Made by a program: the position numbers and the translations under genes. From NCBI GenBank assembly GCA_016794585.1, contig JAEUJM010000030.1, positions 1-37,595 of the forward strand: DNA of 37,595 nucleotides. Reading direction: 5' to 3'. How positions within the stretch are numbered: position 1 is the first letter of the stretch; each line of letters opens with the position of its first letter. Shown in pieces: positions 1-7,861 of the stretch. This DNA is from Acidimicrobiales bacterium. Lineage in GTDB: Bacteria; Actinomycetota; Acidimicrobiia; Acidimicrobiales; DATDAH01. A model generated the notes under the pieces. The model worked only from the letters and a program-made list of their open reading frames with translations. It searched no databases and was not told the origin of the DNA.

Positions 1-1454
1 GGGTTGGTGGGGTTGATGACCGCGGGCTCGGGCGGGCGGGTGAACACCTCTCGGGGGTGGGCCATGAGCCACTGGTCGAGCTGGTCCTGGCCGGCGACCA
101 GCACCGCCAGCGACTGCTGGGCCTCACGCCCCGCCCGGCCCGCCTGCTGCCACAGCGAGGCGATGGTGCCGGGGAAGCCGTTGAGCACGCAGGCGTCGAG
201 GCCCCCGATGTCGACCCCGAGCTCGAGCGCGGTGGTCGCCACCACGCCACGCAGCCGGCCGGAGAACAGCTCGTCCTCGATGGCCCGCCGCTCGACGGTG
301 AGGTAGCCGCCCCGATAGGCGGACACGGCCTCGGCCAAGGCGTCGGGCAGCCGGCGCCGCACGTCGGCCGCCACGATCTCGGTGCCCTTGCGGCTGCGGC
401 AGAAGGCGATGGTGCGCCGGCCGTGCAGGATGAGCTCGGCGGCGATGGCGGCGCTCTCGCGGTTGGACGACACCCGGGGCCCGTCGCCGGTGCCGGCCGC
501 GACGGCGAGCTCGTCGGCGCCCCGCTCGTCGATGGCGATGTCGTCGCGGTGGTCGGGGTCGTCGACGGCGGCGTGGGGGGCAGCGTCGCCGGGGACCGAG
601 GTGGCGTCGGGAACCGGGCGCAGGTCGACGTCCACGTCGTCCTCGAGGGGTGGGTTCCAGAGGGCGAAGAGGCGCTCGCCCCGCGGGGAGCCGTCGTCGG
701 TGACCTCCGCGACGTCCAGCCCGCAGAGCTGCGAGGCCAGGCGGCCGGGCTGGCCGATGGTGGCCGACGAGAAGATGAAGGTGGGGTGCGAGCCGTAGTG
801 GGCGCAGAGGCGGCGGAGCCGGCGCAGCAGGTGGGCCACGTGGGTACCGAAGATGCCCCGCAGCGTGTGGAGCTCGTCGATGACCACGTAGTCGAGTCGC
901 AGGAGGTAGGTGTCCCACTTGCCGTGGTGGGGCAGGATCCCGCTGTGGAGCATCTCGGGGTTGGTGAGCACCACGTTGGCCTTGCCCCGGACCCACGTCC
1001 GCTCCTCGGGTGAGCAGTCGCCGTCGTAGGTGCCGGCGACGAGCCCGGGCACCTCGAGGTCGGTCAGGCTGCGGAGCTGGTCCTGTGCCAGCGCCTTCGT
1101 GGGGAAGATGAGCAGCGATGTCCCCGAACGCACCGGGCGAGCGGCCGACTCTGCGATGGGCGCCTGATAGCAGAGCGACTTGCCCGAGGCCGTGCCGGTG
1201 GCCACCGCCACCGACCGGCCTGAGCGGGCGAGGTCGATGGCCTGGGCCTGGTGTGACCAGAAGGTGTCGACCCCGAGGCACTCCCGCACCGCCGGGGGGA
1301 GCGGGCGGGACAGCTCGGCCGTCCGGGCGTCGCGGGCGGGCAGGCGCTCGAGGTGGACGAGCCGGTCGCCCCCCGGTCCCGACGGCGCACCGCCGGCCAG
1401 GCCGGCGAGCACCTCGTCGAGCGAGGGGAGGGTGGTGGGGGCGAGCAACGCCAT
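1..1454 (-). CDS. DEAD/DEAH-box helicase, YprA/Hrq1-like (C-terminus cut by window edge)
   Basis: A superfamily 2 ATP-dependent helicase. The ATG at 1454 opens MALLAPTTLPSLDEV, and 484 codons run to the left edge without a stop, so the C-terminal part (usually a DUF1998-type region) is missing. Visible motifs: Q-like WSHQAQAIDLA at about residue 66, Walker A ATGTASGKS at 85-93, DELHT in place of DEAD/DEAH near 190, SSATIG (motif III), and WQQAGRAGR (motif VI) near 435-443. DELHT followed by RGIFGTHVA is characteristic of the YprA/Hrq1 branch, implicated in DNA repair. It diverges from the STAS gene; as I recall, streptomycetes have a helicase beside bldG in the same way. A possible -10, TAGCAT, lies on the minus strand at 1464-1469. 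Family call is confident; exact role is not. Confidence 0.9.
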   Translation of the reverse strand, partial: MALLAPTTLPSLDEVLAGLAGGAPSGPGGDRLVHLERLPARDARTAELSRPLPPAVRECLGVDTFWSHQAQAIDLARSGRSVAVATGTASGKSLCYQAPIAESAARPVRSGTSLLIFPTKALAQDQLRSLTDLEVPGLVAGTYDGDCSPEERTWVRGKANVVLTNPEMLHSGILPHHGKWDTYLLRLDYVVIDELHTLRGIFGTHVAHLLRRLRRLCAHYGSHPTFIFSSATIGQPGRLASQLCGLDVAEVTDDGSPRGERLFALWNPPLEDDVDVDLRPVPDATSVPGDAAPHAAVDDPDHRDDIAIDERGADELAVAAGTGDGPRVSSNRESAAIAAELILHGRRTIAFCRSRKGTEIVAADVRRRLPDALAEAVSAYRGGYLTVERRAIEDELFSGRLRGVVATTALELGVDIGGLDACVLNGFPGTIASLWQQAGRAGREAQQSLAVLVAGQDQLDQWLMAHPREVFTRPPEPAVINPTN

Positions 1455-1657
1455 CTCCACGCCATGCTACGGATCCCGCCGGCGTAATTACAGGGGTGTC
1501 GCCAGGGCGGTCGACCCCCCGCCGATGGGGTGCCGCGCCCCTTGTGGCCGGTACCGTGACAGAACGTGAGGTCGGGGTGCCGCCGGGGCTGACGCCGGCG
1601 GTAACCGATGCGGGCTCACCCCGGTCGGAGCAGCGACGGCGAGCGAGGAGAGCCGGC

Positions 1658-2044
1658 GTGCAATTCGAGGTGAACGTCGCGCCGGTGGGCGCCTGGACCG
1701 TCGTCGCGGTGGCGGGGGAGATCGACGTCGCCACCGCGCCCCGACTGCGCAAGGAAGCCATCGCCCTCGTCGCCGACGGCCATCACCGGATGGTCCTCGA
1801 CCTCGAGGCGGTCGACTTCCTCGACTCGACGGGCCTCGGTGTGCTCATCGGGGTGCTGCGCCGCATCAACACGGTCGGCGGCGCCCTCCGGCTCGTCTGC
1901 AGCACGCCCCGCATCCTCGACCTGTTCACCCTCACCGGCCTCGACCGGGTGTTCGACCTGCGGACCAGCGTCGATGACGCGACGGCGGGCGAGGCCCTCG
2001 GCGAGGGCGCGGACAGCACGGGCGTCCCGGGCGGCGCGGCCTAG
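1658..2044 (+). CDS. STAS-domain anti-sigma factor antagonist (BldG/RsbV-like)
   Basis: A 128-residue single STAS domain. The GTG at 1658 is chosen because AGGAG (1646-1650) sits 7 bases upstream and the protein then begins at the normal STAS strand (QFEVNVAPVG). The motif FLDSTGLGVLIG puts the expected phosphorylated serine at residue 57. Proteins of this kind bind an RsbW-type kinase when unphosphorylated and so free a sigma factor. The next gene, 4 bases away, is such a kinase. With the divergent YprA-like helicase, the arrangement resembles the streptomycete bldG-apgA locus, recalled rather than searched. The last 20 residues are a low-complexity Ala/Gly tail. No sigma factor gene lies beside it. 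Confidence 0.92.
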   Translation: MQFEVNVAPVGAWTVVAVAGEIDVATAPRLRKEAIALVADGHHRMVLDLEAVDFLDSTGLGVLIGVLRRINTVGGALRLVCSTPRILDLFTLTGLDRVFDLRTSVDDATAGEALGEGADSTGVPGGAA

Positions 2045-2048
2045 CACG

Positions 2049-2483
2049 ATGGGCCAGGTCGTCGAGCTCGAGATCCCGGCCCGGCCCGACTTCCTCGAGG
2101 TGGCGCGCATGGTGGTCACCACCGCCGCCTCGATCGAGCCCACCTTCCCCGACGAGCGCATCAACGACCTGCGCCTCGTGGTGTCCGAGGCGTGCACGAA
2201 CGCCATCGAGGCCCACGCCTCGGCGGGCGACGAGGACAAGCGCATCCTGCTGCGCTGCGACCTGGCCGAGGACCGCGTCGAGGTCGAGGTGGAGGACCAG
2301 GGCGGAGGCTTCGACCTGGCCGATCTGGGCGACCTCCCGGCGGTCACCGACCCCGCCCGGCTGGACCACGAGCGGGGCCTGGGCATCACCTTGATGCGCG
2401 AGGTGGCCGACGAGACCGAGTTCCGGGTGTCACCGGAGGGCACCGCGGTCCGCCTCGTGGTCTACTCCACCAAGCCCCGGTGA
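2049..2483 (+). CDS. Anti-sigma factor serine kinase, RsbW/ApgA-like (HATPase_c)
   Basis: A 144-residue GHKL-type ATPase domain of the RsbW/SpoIIAB class. The N box is SEACTNAIEAHA, the G1 box is DQGGGFD and the G2 box is ERGLGITLMREVAD, all in the expected order and spacing. Such kinases phosphorylate the partner STAS protein and sequester a sigma factor, or in the BldG system act on other partners. The ATG at 2049 follows the STAS stop by 4 bases with no clear ribosome site, so translation is probably coupled. The 52-bp palindrome at 2495-2546 begins 12 bases after the stop and likely ends this two-gene transcript. The target sigma factor is not identifiable from the window. Confidence 0.92.
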   Translation: MGQVVELEIPARPDFLEVARMVVTTAASIEPTFPDERINDLRLVVSEACTNAIEAHASAGDEDKRILLRCDLAEDRVEVEVEDQGGGFDLADLGDLPAVTDPARLDHERGLGITLMREVADETEFRVSPEGTAVRLVVYSTKPR

Positions 2484-2494
2484 CCGCCACCGCT

Positions 2495-2546
2495 CGTTCC
2501 GGTACCTCGCCGGCAACACCGGTGTTGCCGGCGGGGTACCGGAACG
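2495..2546. terminator. 52-bp near-perfect palindrome, copy A
   Basis: Arms 2495-2520 and 2521-2546 are reverse complements over 26 positions, with one exception that is a U:G pair when transcribed rightward. There is no spacer and no T-tract. It lies 12 bases after the anti-sigma kinase stop, so it probably acts as a terminator. A second element of the same length with the same ends (CGTTCYGGTA...TACCGGAACG) occurs at 3652-3703. Confidence 0.75.
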
Positions 2547-2614
2547 GGGTGGGTGGGGCGTTCTTCGACGATTCTCAGGTGGATCTTCAGGGGCGATCAA
2601 GGTGGCGGGGGACG

Positions 2615-3601
2615 ATGCGGGCCATGCGACGAGCGCACCTCCTCCTGATCGGCACCGCCTTGGCCCTCACCGTGGCCTGCGCCTCCACCGGGCCGGCGTC
2701 GGCCTCGGCGCCCTCGGCCACCTCGACGTCGGCCTCCGTGCCGGCGACGGCCGCCGGCGGGGCGGCGGTCACCGAGGGCTGCGCCCGGGCCGGGCTCCCG
2801 ACGACGGTGGCCTACCGGCGCCTCCCGGGCGTCCCGCGGAACGCCACGAGCCTCGACGTCCACGCCCCGGCCGGCGCCTGTGACACACCCGTCGTCGTGT
2901 GGGTCCACGGCGGTGGGTACCACCACGGCGACAAGGCCAACGGCATGCGGGACAAGGTGGCGCTGTTCAACCGCAAGGGCTGGATCCTCGTCAGCGTGAA
3001 CTACCGGCTGACCACGGAGGGCGACCCCTCGTCGGCCCACTTCCCGGACCACTACGACGACGTGGCCGCCGCCCTGGCCTGGATCGAGGACAACATCGCC
3101 GACTACGGCGGCGACGCCGGCCGCCTCGCCCTTCTCGGGCACTCCGCCGGCGCCGACATCGTGGCCAACGTGGCCGCCGAGCCGACCTACCTCGCCGGGC
3201 AGGGGGCCTCGGCCGGCCTGATCGACTGCCTCGCCCCGCTCGACACCGCCGGCTTCGACAAGCCCCGGGCCTCGAAGGTCGAGGGCAGGCAGTGGCTCGA
3301 CGCCCTCGGCAACAACCCGGACTACCTGACGGAGACCTCGGCCACGTTGCTGCTGCGATCGGGCGAGGCGGCGCCCCCGCCCGACACCCTCTCGGTCCAC
3401 CGGGGGACCCCCCGCCGCCAGGACATCGCGCTCGACTACCTGCGGGCCACGCGCCAGGCCGGCGGCGAGACCGTCGCCGTCGACGCCCGCTCGCTGACCC
3501 ACGGCCAGGTCAGCTCGCGCATCGGCGCCGCCGGCGACCGGGTGATGACCCCGCCGATCACCCGCTTCCTGCGCACCTGCTTCACCCCGTCCGCCGCCTG
3601 A
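2615..3601 (+). CDS. Secreted or lipid-anchored alpha/beta-hydrolase (esterase, BD-FAE/carboxylesterase-like)
   Basis: A 328-residue protein with an N-terminal signal (MRAMRRAHLLLIGTALALTV) ending at AC, so it could be a lipoprotein, though threonine at -3 makes the lipobox weak. A Ser/Ala/Thr-rich linker follows. The hydrolase core has the oxyanion-hole motif HGGGYHHG, the nucleophile elbow GHSAGAD and a late histidine in SLTHGQ, which fits esterases of the hormone-sensitive-lipase/BD-FAE type. The ATG at 2615 is preferred over 2624 because a GGCGGGG stretch lies 4 bases upstream. Substrate is unknown. The gene is flanked on both sides by copies of the 52-bp palindromic element and appears to be transcribed alone. 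Confidence 0.85.
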   Translation: MRAMRRAHLLLIGTALALTVACASTGPASASAPSATSTSASVPATAAGGAAVTEGCARAGLPTTVAYRRLPGVPRNATSLDVHAPAGACDTPVVVWVHGGGYHHGDKANGMRDKVALFNRKGWILVSVNYRLTTEGDPSSAHFPDHYDDVAAALAWIEDNIADYGGDAGRLALLGHSAGADIVANVAAEPTYLAGQGASAGLIDCLAPLDTAGFDKPRASKVEGRQWLDALGNNPDYLTETSATLLLRSGEAAPPPDTLSVHRGTPRRQDIALDYLRATRQAGGETVAVDARSLTHGQVSSRIGAAGDRVMTPPITRFLRTCFTPSAA

Positions 3602-3651
3602 GCCCTGGCCCCCCGGCGCCCCGGCCCGGCGCCCACCCCATCCCGCCCCTG

Positions 3652-3703
3652 CGTTCTGGTAGCTCGTCGGCGACGGTGGCGTAGCCAGCCGTGTACCGGA
3701 ACG
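3652..3703. terminator. 52-bp palindromic element, copy B
   Basis: The outer arms 3652-3661 and 3694-3703 pair over 10 bases (one G:U), and the interior forms a weaker stem around GGCGTAGCC. It lies 50 bases after the hydrolase stop. Aligned end to end with copy A (2495-2546) it matches at 40 of 52 positions by hand count. It is probably a terminator, and the repeated ends suggest a small repeat family. Confidence 0.6.
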
Positions 3704-3760
3704 GTCGGTGGGGCGGGTGCGCGTCACAGGATCGGGGCGGGGCGGCTCGCGGGCGTCCTC

Positions 3761-3766
3761 TAACGT
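3761..3766 (+). promoter_or_regulatory. Candidate -10 box for nhaA
   Basis: TAACGT fits the actinobacterial TAnnnT -10 pattern and lies about 60 bases before the nhaA start, leaving a leader that contains the AGGAG ribosome site at 3817-3821. No convincing -35 is visible. Confidence 0.35.
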
Positions 3767-3826
3767 GGGCCCCGGGAGCGCCGGGAAGCCTGGTCGGCAG
3801 CTGTTTCCCGCGACCCAGGAGCCGAC

Positions 3827-5182
3827 GTGTCCGACGAGACCACCCCTTTTCGAGCCACGTGGCTGGAGTCCGACCGCCCCTTGGCGCGGGCGCTCGGACG
3901 GCCGTTGGCGTCGTTCCTCGAGGTCGAGGCCGCCGGTGGCGTCTTCCTGCTCGCCGCCACCGTTGCCGCCCTCGTGTGGGCCAACTCACCGTGGGACCAG
4001 TCCTACGTCGACTTCTGGCACACCGAGGTCACGGTCGCCTTCGGCGACTTCCGCATCAGCGAGGACCTCGTCCACTGGGTCAACGACGGCCTGATGGCCA
4101 TCTTCTTCTTCGTGGTCGGCCTCGAGATCAAGCGCGAGCTCGTGGCCGGCGAGCTGCGCGAGCGATCGGCGGCGGTGCTGCCCGGCATCGCCGCCCTCGG
4201 CGGCATGATCGTGCCGGCGGTGATCTTCCTCGCCGTGAACGCCGGTGGGGCCGGGGTCGACGGGTGGGGGATCCCCATGGCCACCGACATCGCCTTCGCG
4301 CTCGCGCTGGTGGCGGTGTTCGGCAGCCGGGTCCCACCCCGCCTGAAGGTGTTCCTGTTGACGCTCGCCATCGTCGACGACATCGGCGCCATCGTCGTGA
4401 TCGCCGTCTTCTACACCGACTCGGTGCGCTTCGGGTGGCTCATCGATGCCGTCGTCGTCTCGGTGGCCGTCGTGGTGCTGCGACGGGCGAACGTGCGCTA
4501 CCTGCCGGTCTACGTCGCCCTGGGCTTCGCCCTCTGGCTCTCGATGTTCGAGTCGGGGGTGCACGCCACCATCGCCGGCGTCATCCTCGGCCTCCTGACC
4601 CCGGCGAAGCCCTTCCAGAAGGAGCTCGAGGCGGAGGCCATCGTCGATCGGCTCGAGGGCCTCGACGACATCAAGGCAGAGGACGTGCATCGCACCGCCC
4701 GCCTGATCAAGGAGTCGGTCTCGCCCGCCGAGCGCATCGAGTTCGCGTTGCACCCATGGACCAGCTTCGTCATCATCCCGATCTTCGCCCTCGCCAACGC
4801 CGGCGTGCCCCTCACGGCCGACCCGCTGAAGGACGTCTCGCCCGTCCTGGTCGGGATCGTCGCCGGCCTCGTCGTCGGCAAGCTCGTCGGCATCACCTCG
4901 TTCGCCTGGCTGGCCACCCGCCTGCCCGGGGTCGACCTGCCCGATGGGGTGCGCTGGTCGCAGGTCATCGGCATCGCGGCCGTGGCCGGCATCGGCTTCA
5001 GCGTCTCGCTCTTCATCACCGATCTCGCCTTCGAGGACCCTCTCCTGAAGGCGGACGCCAAGCTCGCCATCCTCCTGGCCAGCGCCCTGGCCGCGTTCAT
5101 CGGCTTCCTCATCCTCAGCACCGCGAGCCACTCCCACTACCCCCGCAAGCTCGCGGCGAAGGGCGGCGACGAGGCGGGCTGA
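3827..5182 (+). CDS. nhaA: Na+/H+ antiporter NhaA
   Basis: A 451-residue polytopic membrane protein of the NhaA family, exchanging protons for cytoplasmic sodium for pH and salt homeostasis. The hallmark TLAIVDDIGAIVVIAVFYT is present, with the paired aspartates at residues 184-185 that bind the ion; the conserved MATDIAFALALV segment precedes it and VVGLEIKRELVAGEL follows the second helix. The GTG at 3827 is supported by AGGAG 5 bases upstream. It is longer than the E. coli protein (388 residues), mainly from extended termini and a charged loop near residues 270-300. It is apparently monocistronic and is followed by an 80-bp tandem duplication. Confidence 0.97.
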   Translation: MSDETTPFRATWLESDRPLARALGRPLASFLEVEAAGGVFLLAATVAALVWANSPWDQSYVDFWHTEVTVAFGDFRISEDLVHWVNDGLMAIFFFVVGLEIKRELVAGELRERSAAVLPGIAALGGMIVPAVIFLAVNAGGAGVDGWGIPMATDIAFALALVAVFGSRVPPRLKVFLLTLAIVDDIGAIVVIAVFYTDSVRFGWLIDAVVVSVAVVVLRRANVRYLPVYVALGFALWLSMFESGVHATIAGVILGLLTPAKPFQKELEAEAIVDRLEGLDDIKAEDVHRTARLIKESVSPAERIEFALHPWTSFVIIPIFALANAGVPLTADPLKDVSPVLVGIVAGLVVGKLVGITSFAWLATRLPGVDLPDGVRWSQVIGIAAVAGIGFSVSLFITDLAFEDPLLKADAKLAILLASALAAFIGFLILSTASHSHYPRKLAAKGGDEAG

Positions 5183-5340
5183 ACCGACGGGTCGGCGTCG
5201 GTTCCGGGAAGCGTGGAGCCGCCGCTAGCGGGGTGAGGGTTCCGAGAACGCGGGTCCGGCGAACCGAAGGGTCGGCGTCGGCTCTGGGAAGCGTGGAGCC
5301 GCCGCCGGCGGCGTGAGGGTTCCCGGAACCTCGGCGCCCT
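5181..5340. repeat. 80-bp tandem duplication with internal hairpin potential
   Basis: Two copies, 5181-5260 and 5261-5340. The first 60 bases differ at 6 positions and the last 10-15 bases diverge. Each copy contains GTTCC...GGAA segments near its ends that can pair imperfectly, and a GCCGCCGSCGG core. The first copy starts at the last two bases of the nhaA stop codon, so the pair may also serve as the nhaA terminator. Confidence 0.8.
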
Positions 5341-5371
5341 CCCGCCCGGCGGCTAGGTGCGAGGATGGTCC

Positions 5372-6166
5372 ATGCGCAGGTGGGCAGCAGTGACGGGGGC
5401 CGTGGTCGGGTTGGCATTGATCGCCGGCGGCTGCGGAGGCGGCGGCGACGGTGAGGACGAGGCTGCGGGCGCGACCACGACGACCGCGGCGTCGCCGACG
5501 ACGGTCGACCCGGCGGCGGTGGACGTCGCCGAGCAGTACCTCCAGGCGCTGACCGCCGACGACGGCCCGGACCTCGACGCCATGACCGAGCGCTCGGCCC
5601 CCGGCTCGGTGGCCGAGCGCTACGCCGTGCACACGGCGGCACTGGCCGAGCTGCAGGCGGCTGCCGGCGAGCCCGCCAGCGGCGGAGCGGTGCGGGTGGA
5701 GGGCGACACGGTCATCGCCACGCTCGTGGGCTCCGGAGGAGCCACCGTCGACACCACCTGGGCCGACTTCACCCTCGACGAGGACGGTCTGCTCGTCGAC
5801 TTCACCATCAACGGCGTGGCCCTCGACGACCGCCTGCTGGTCGGCGGCGCCTCCGACACCGTCGACGGCGTGACCATCAGCGTCGTCTCCGCCTTCGAGC
5901 TCGTGACCAACGACAGTCCGGTGGTGATCCTCGAGATCGACAACGGCGCCGACAGCCCCTACCGCCTCCGCGGCGCCTCCTACCAGGCCCCCGACGGAGC
6001 GACGGTCACCAGCTCACCGGACGAGGGCCGCGGCCTCGTCGTGGGAGCAGGGGCCACCAACCGCGCCCTCCTGGTCTTCGCGACCGCACCCTTCGGCGGC
6101 ACCCTCACCCTCGAGGGCACCCTCGCCGGCGCCCCCGTCACCCACGAGCTCCCCCTGACCCCCTGA
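5372..6166 (+). CDS. Putative lipoprotein of unknown function
   Basis: A 264-residue exported protein with a clear lipoprotein signal: MRRWAAVTG, a hydrophobic stretch, and the lipobox LIAGGC. A Gly/Asp/Glu and Thr/Ala-rich linker follows. The folded part has two portions. Residues about 45-145 (AEQYLQALTADDG... to DLLVDFTINGVALDDRLL-type strands) suggest an NTF2-like or mixed alpha/beta fold. The C-terminal half is beta-rich (VTISVVSAFELVTNDSPVVILEIDN) like DUF4352-type lipoprotein domains; this comparison is by eye. The ATG at 5372 is chosen over a GTG at 5357 because it gives a normal signal peptide and has AGGATGG just upstream. It ends in convergence with the kelch-like gene. Confidence 0.75.
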   Translation: MRRWAAVTGAVVGLALIAGGCGGGGDGEDEAAGATTTTAASPTTVDPAAVDVAEQYLQALTADDGPDLDAMTERSAPGSVAERYAVHTAALAELQAAAGEPASGGAVRVEGDTVIATLVGSGGATVDTTWADFTLDEDGLLVDFTINGVALDDRLLVGGASDTVDGVTISVVSAFELVTNDSPVVILEIDNGADSPYRLRGASYQAPDGATVTSSPDEGRGLVVGAGATNRALLVFATAPFGGTLTLEGTLAGAPVTHELPLTP

Positions 6167-6198
6167 CCCGGCCGCCGGCGGCGGCGTGCAGTGCCGGC

Positions 6199-6221
6199 AG
6201 GGGGATCTGGAGGATCCCCTT
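6199..6221. terminator. Hairpin between convergent genes
   Basis: Stem 6199-6207 pairs with 6213-6221 (9 bp, one G:U) around the loop TGGAG. It lies 32 bases after the lipoprotein stop and 126 bases from the kelch-like gene stop on the other strand, so it may serve either. The remaining 6222-6346 holds no gene that I can support. Confidence 0.6.
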
Positions 6222-6346
6222 GGTCCGGCTCGGCCGAGAGAGGACGCGTCCGCGTCGCCGGAGCGGATCATCGGTGTCCAACGCACAGCGCCGCCATCGC
6301 CTGCGCCAGGCCGTCGGCGGTTCAGTCGACCAACACGCAAGCGCAC

Positions 6347-7861
6347 TCAGCCGGCGGGGTCGAAGATCCAGGCGTCCGCGGCGGGCACCATCGCCGAGGT
6401 CTCGTAGCCACCGATGAGCAGGATGCGGTCGCCGATGGCGCGGACACTGGATCCGGAGCGGTTGGTGAACGGCGCCGCAATTGCTGGACGCCAGCGTCCC
6501 GGCCCCAACCGCACAGCGAGGTCGAATGGGTACTCCTCTGGATTGCCGCTGTCCCAGTCCGTCGAGGAGACCAGGAGCCCATCGTGATCGCCGTGGATGC
6601 TGACGTACGGCGCCTGCTCCCACTCGTCGTCGTGGAGGAACCAGGTGTGGAGGCCGCGCGCCCCGCCGCTGTCGGCGGCGACCACGAAGGTGGGTGGTCC
6701 GAAGTCGTACTGGATCGACGGTCCCGTCGGGGAGTTGGCGGGGACCACGCCGTCAAAGGAGATCCTCGGTCCAGGCGGAAGCACCTGCCAATCCCCGGTC
6801 GCCGGGTCGAAGCGCGCGGGGGTCCGCCGGTGGGAGGCGGTCCACTCGTGGTCACTGCGCCCGTCATTGCCTCCACCGACCAGCAGGCGCCCGTCTTCCC
6901 ACAGCAGCGCCGGGTCCGTTGCGGGCTCGATCGGCGCTGCGGGCAACGTCGCCCAGGTGTCCGTTGCGATGTCGTAGATCGCCCCATCGCCGAGGAGACC
7001 CTCGTCGTTGCCGAGGTCTGGGAGCGGCAGGTCTTCGGACAACGTCGTCGACGTGCCACCCCAGATCGCGACGAGATCACCGTTCGCGTCCGATCCGGCC
7101 AAGCTCCTCGGCGTGAGCGGGAACGGGACGCCGGGCTGCCACCGATTCTCGCCGAGCGTCCACCGAGTGGTGGTCAGTTCCGGTGCCGGCGCCCCGTCCG
7201 CCGCTGTGAACCGACCCGTGGCGATCGCCACGACTGTCTCGCCGTTCCAGCCGACGGTGCCCTCCATGCCGGTGAAGGGACGCTCCGGTGCGACGGTCCA
7301 GGTGTTCGTGGCGACGTCGTAGACGGCAGCACGGCTCACCTGGTCGTCGCGGCCGAGCACCAGCAGCCGATCGTCCTCGAGGAGCGCCGAGGCGTACCCG
7401 GTGCCCTCCGGTGGAGCAGGAATCACGATCCAAGCGTCGGCATCCGGGTCGTAGATGCCGCCATCAGCGAGGCCTCCAGGTTGCACCTCGCTGTGACCTC
7501 CCGATTCGTCGTCCACGCCGCCCCAGACGAGTACCCGTCCGTCGTTCAGCGTTGCTGAGAATGCCTCGGCTCGGGGACTGAACGGCGGGTCGGCGGCCTG
7601 GGTCCAGGTGCCGACGGGGTCGCCCGTGAGGATGTAGCCGGCGGGGTTGTCGGGGCCGGTGATGACCTCCTGGGACTGCTCGCCGCGGTCGGGGAGGACG
7701 ACGAGCGCCACGGGCACGACGAGCACGGCTGCGATGCTGGCGACGAGGGCGCCACGACGCGACCGGCGCCGGCGGCGGGCCCGGTGGGCGAGCGACGCCA
7801 CGTCGACCGGGACGAGGTCGCGCAGGGCGGTCGAGGCGAAGCGGTCCAGGCCCTCAGGCAT
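6347..7861 (-). CDS. Membrane-anchored kelch-like beta-propeller protein, partner of the ECF sigma gene
   Basis: A 504-residue protein. Residues 1-37 are a basic cytoplasmic tail (arginine cluster near 28-36), residues about 39-57 form one transmembrane helix, and the rest is extracytoplasmic. That part contains repeated kelch-type blades, for example FSATLNDGRVLVWGGVDD, YASALLEDDRLLVLGRDD, LLWEDGRLLVGGGND and GDRILLIGGYE, each preceded by a W or Y strand (DAWIVIPAPP, NTWTVAPERP). Its ATG overlaps the end of the upstream ECF sigma gene by 8 bases, the usual position of a membrane anti-sigma factor. A regulatory role is inference; it has no zinc anti-sigma motif. Confidence 0.85.
   Translation of the reverse strand: MPEGLDRFASTALRDLVPVDVASLAHRARRRRRSRRGALVASIAAVLVVPVALVVLPDRGEQSQEVITGPDNPAGYILTGDPVGTWTQAADPPFSPRAEAFSATLNDGRVLVWGGVDDESGGHSEVQPGGLADGGIYDPDADAWIVIPAPPEGTGYASALLEDDRLLVLGRDDQVSRAAVYDVATNTWTVAPERPFTGMEGTVGWNGETVVAIATGRFTAADGAPAPELTTTRWTLGENRWQPGVPFPLTPRSLAGSDANGDLVAIWGGTSTTLSEDLPLPDLGNDEGLLGDGAIYDIATDTWATLPAAPIEPATDPALLWEDGRLLVGGGNDGRSDHEWTASHRRTPARFDPATGDWQVLPPGPRISFDGVVPANSPTGPSIQYDFGPPTFVVAADSGGARGLHTWFLHDDEWEQAPYVSIHGDHDGLLVSSTDWDSGNPEEYPFDLAVRLGPGRWRPAIAAPFTNRSGSSVRAIGDRILLIGGYETSAMVPAADAWIFDPAG

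Noticed and set aside
57..1013. 318-codon plus-strand frame over the helicase
   Set aside because: Antisense to helicase motifs; low-complexity Gly/Val/Asp product.
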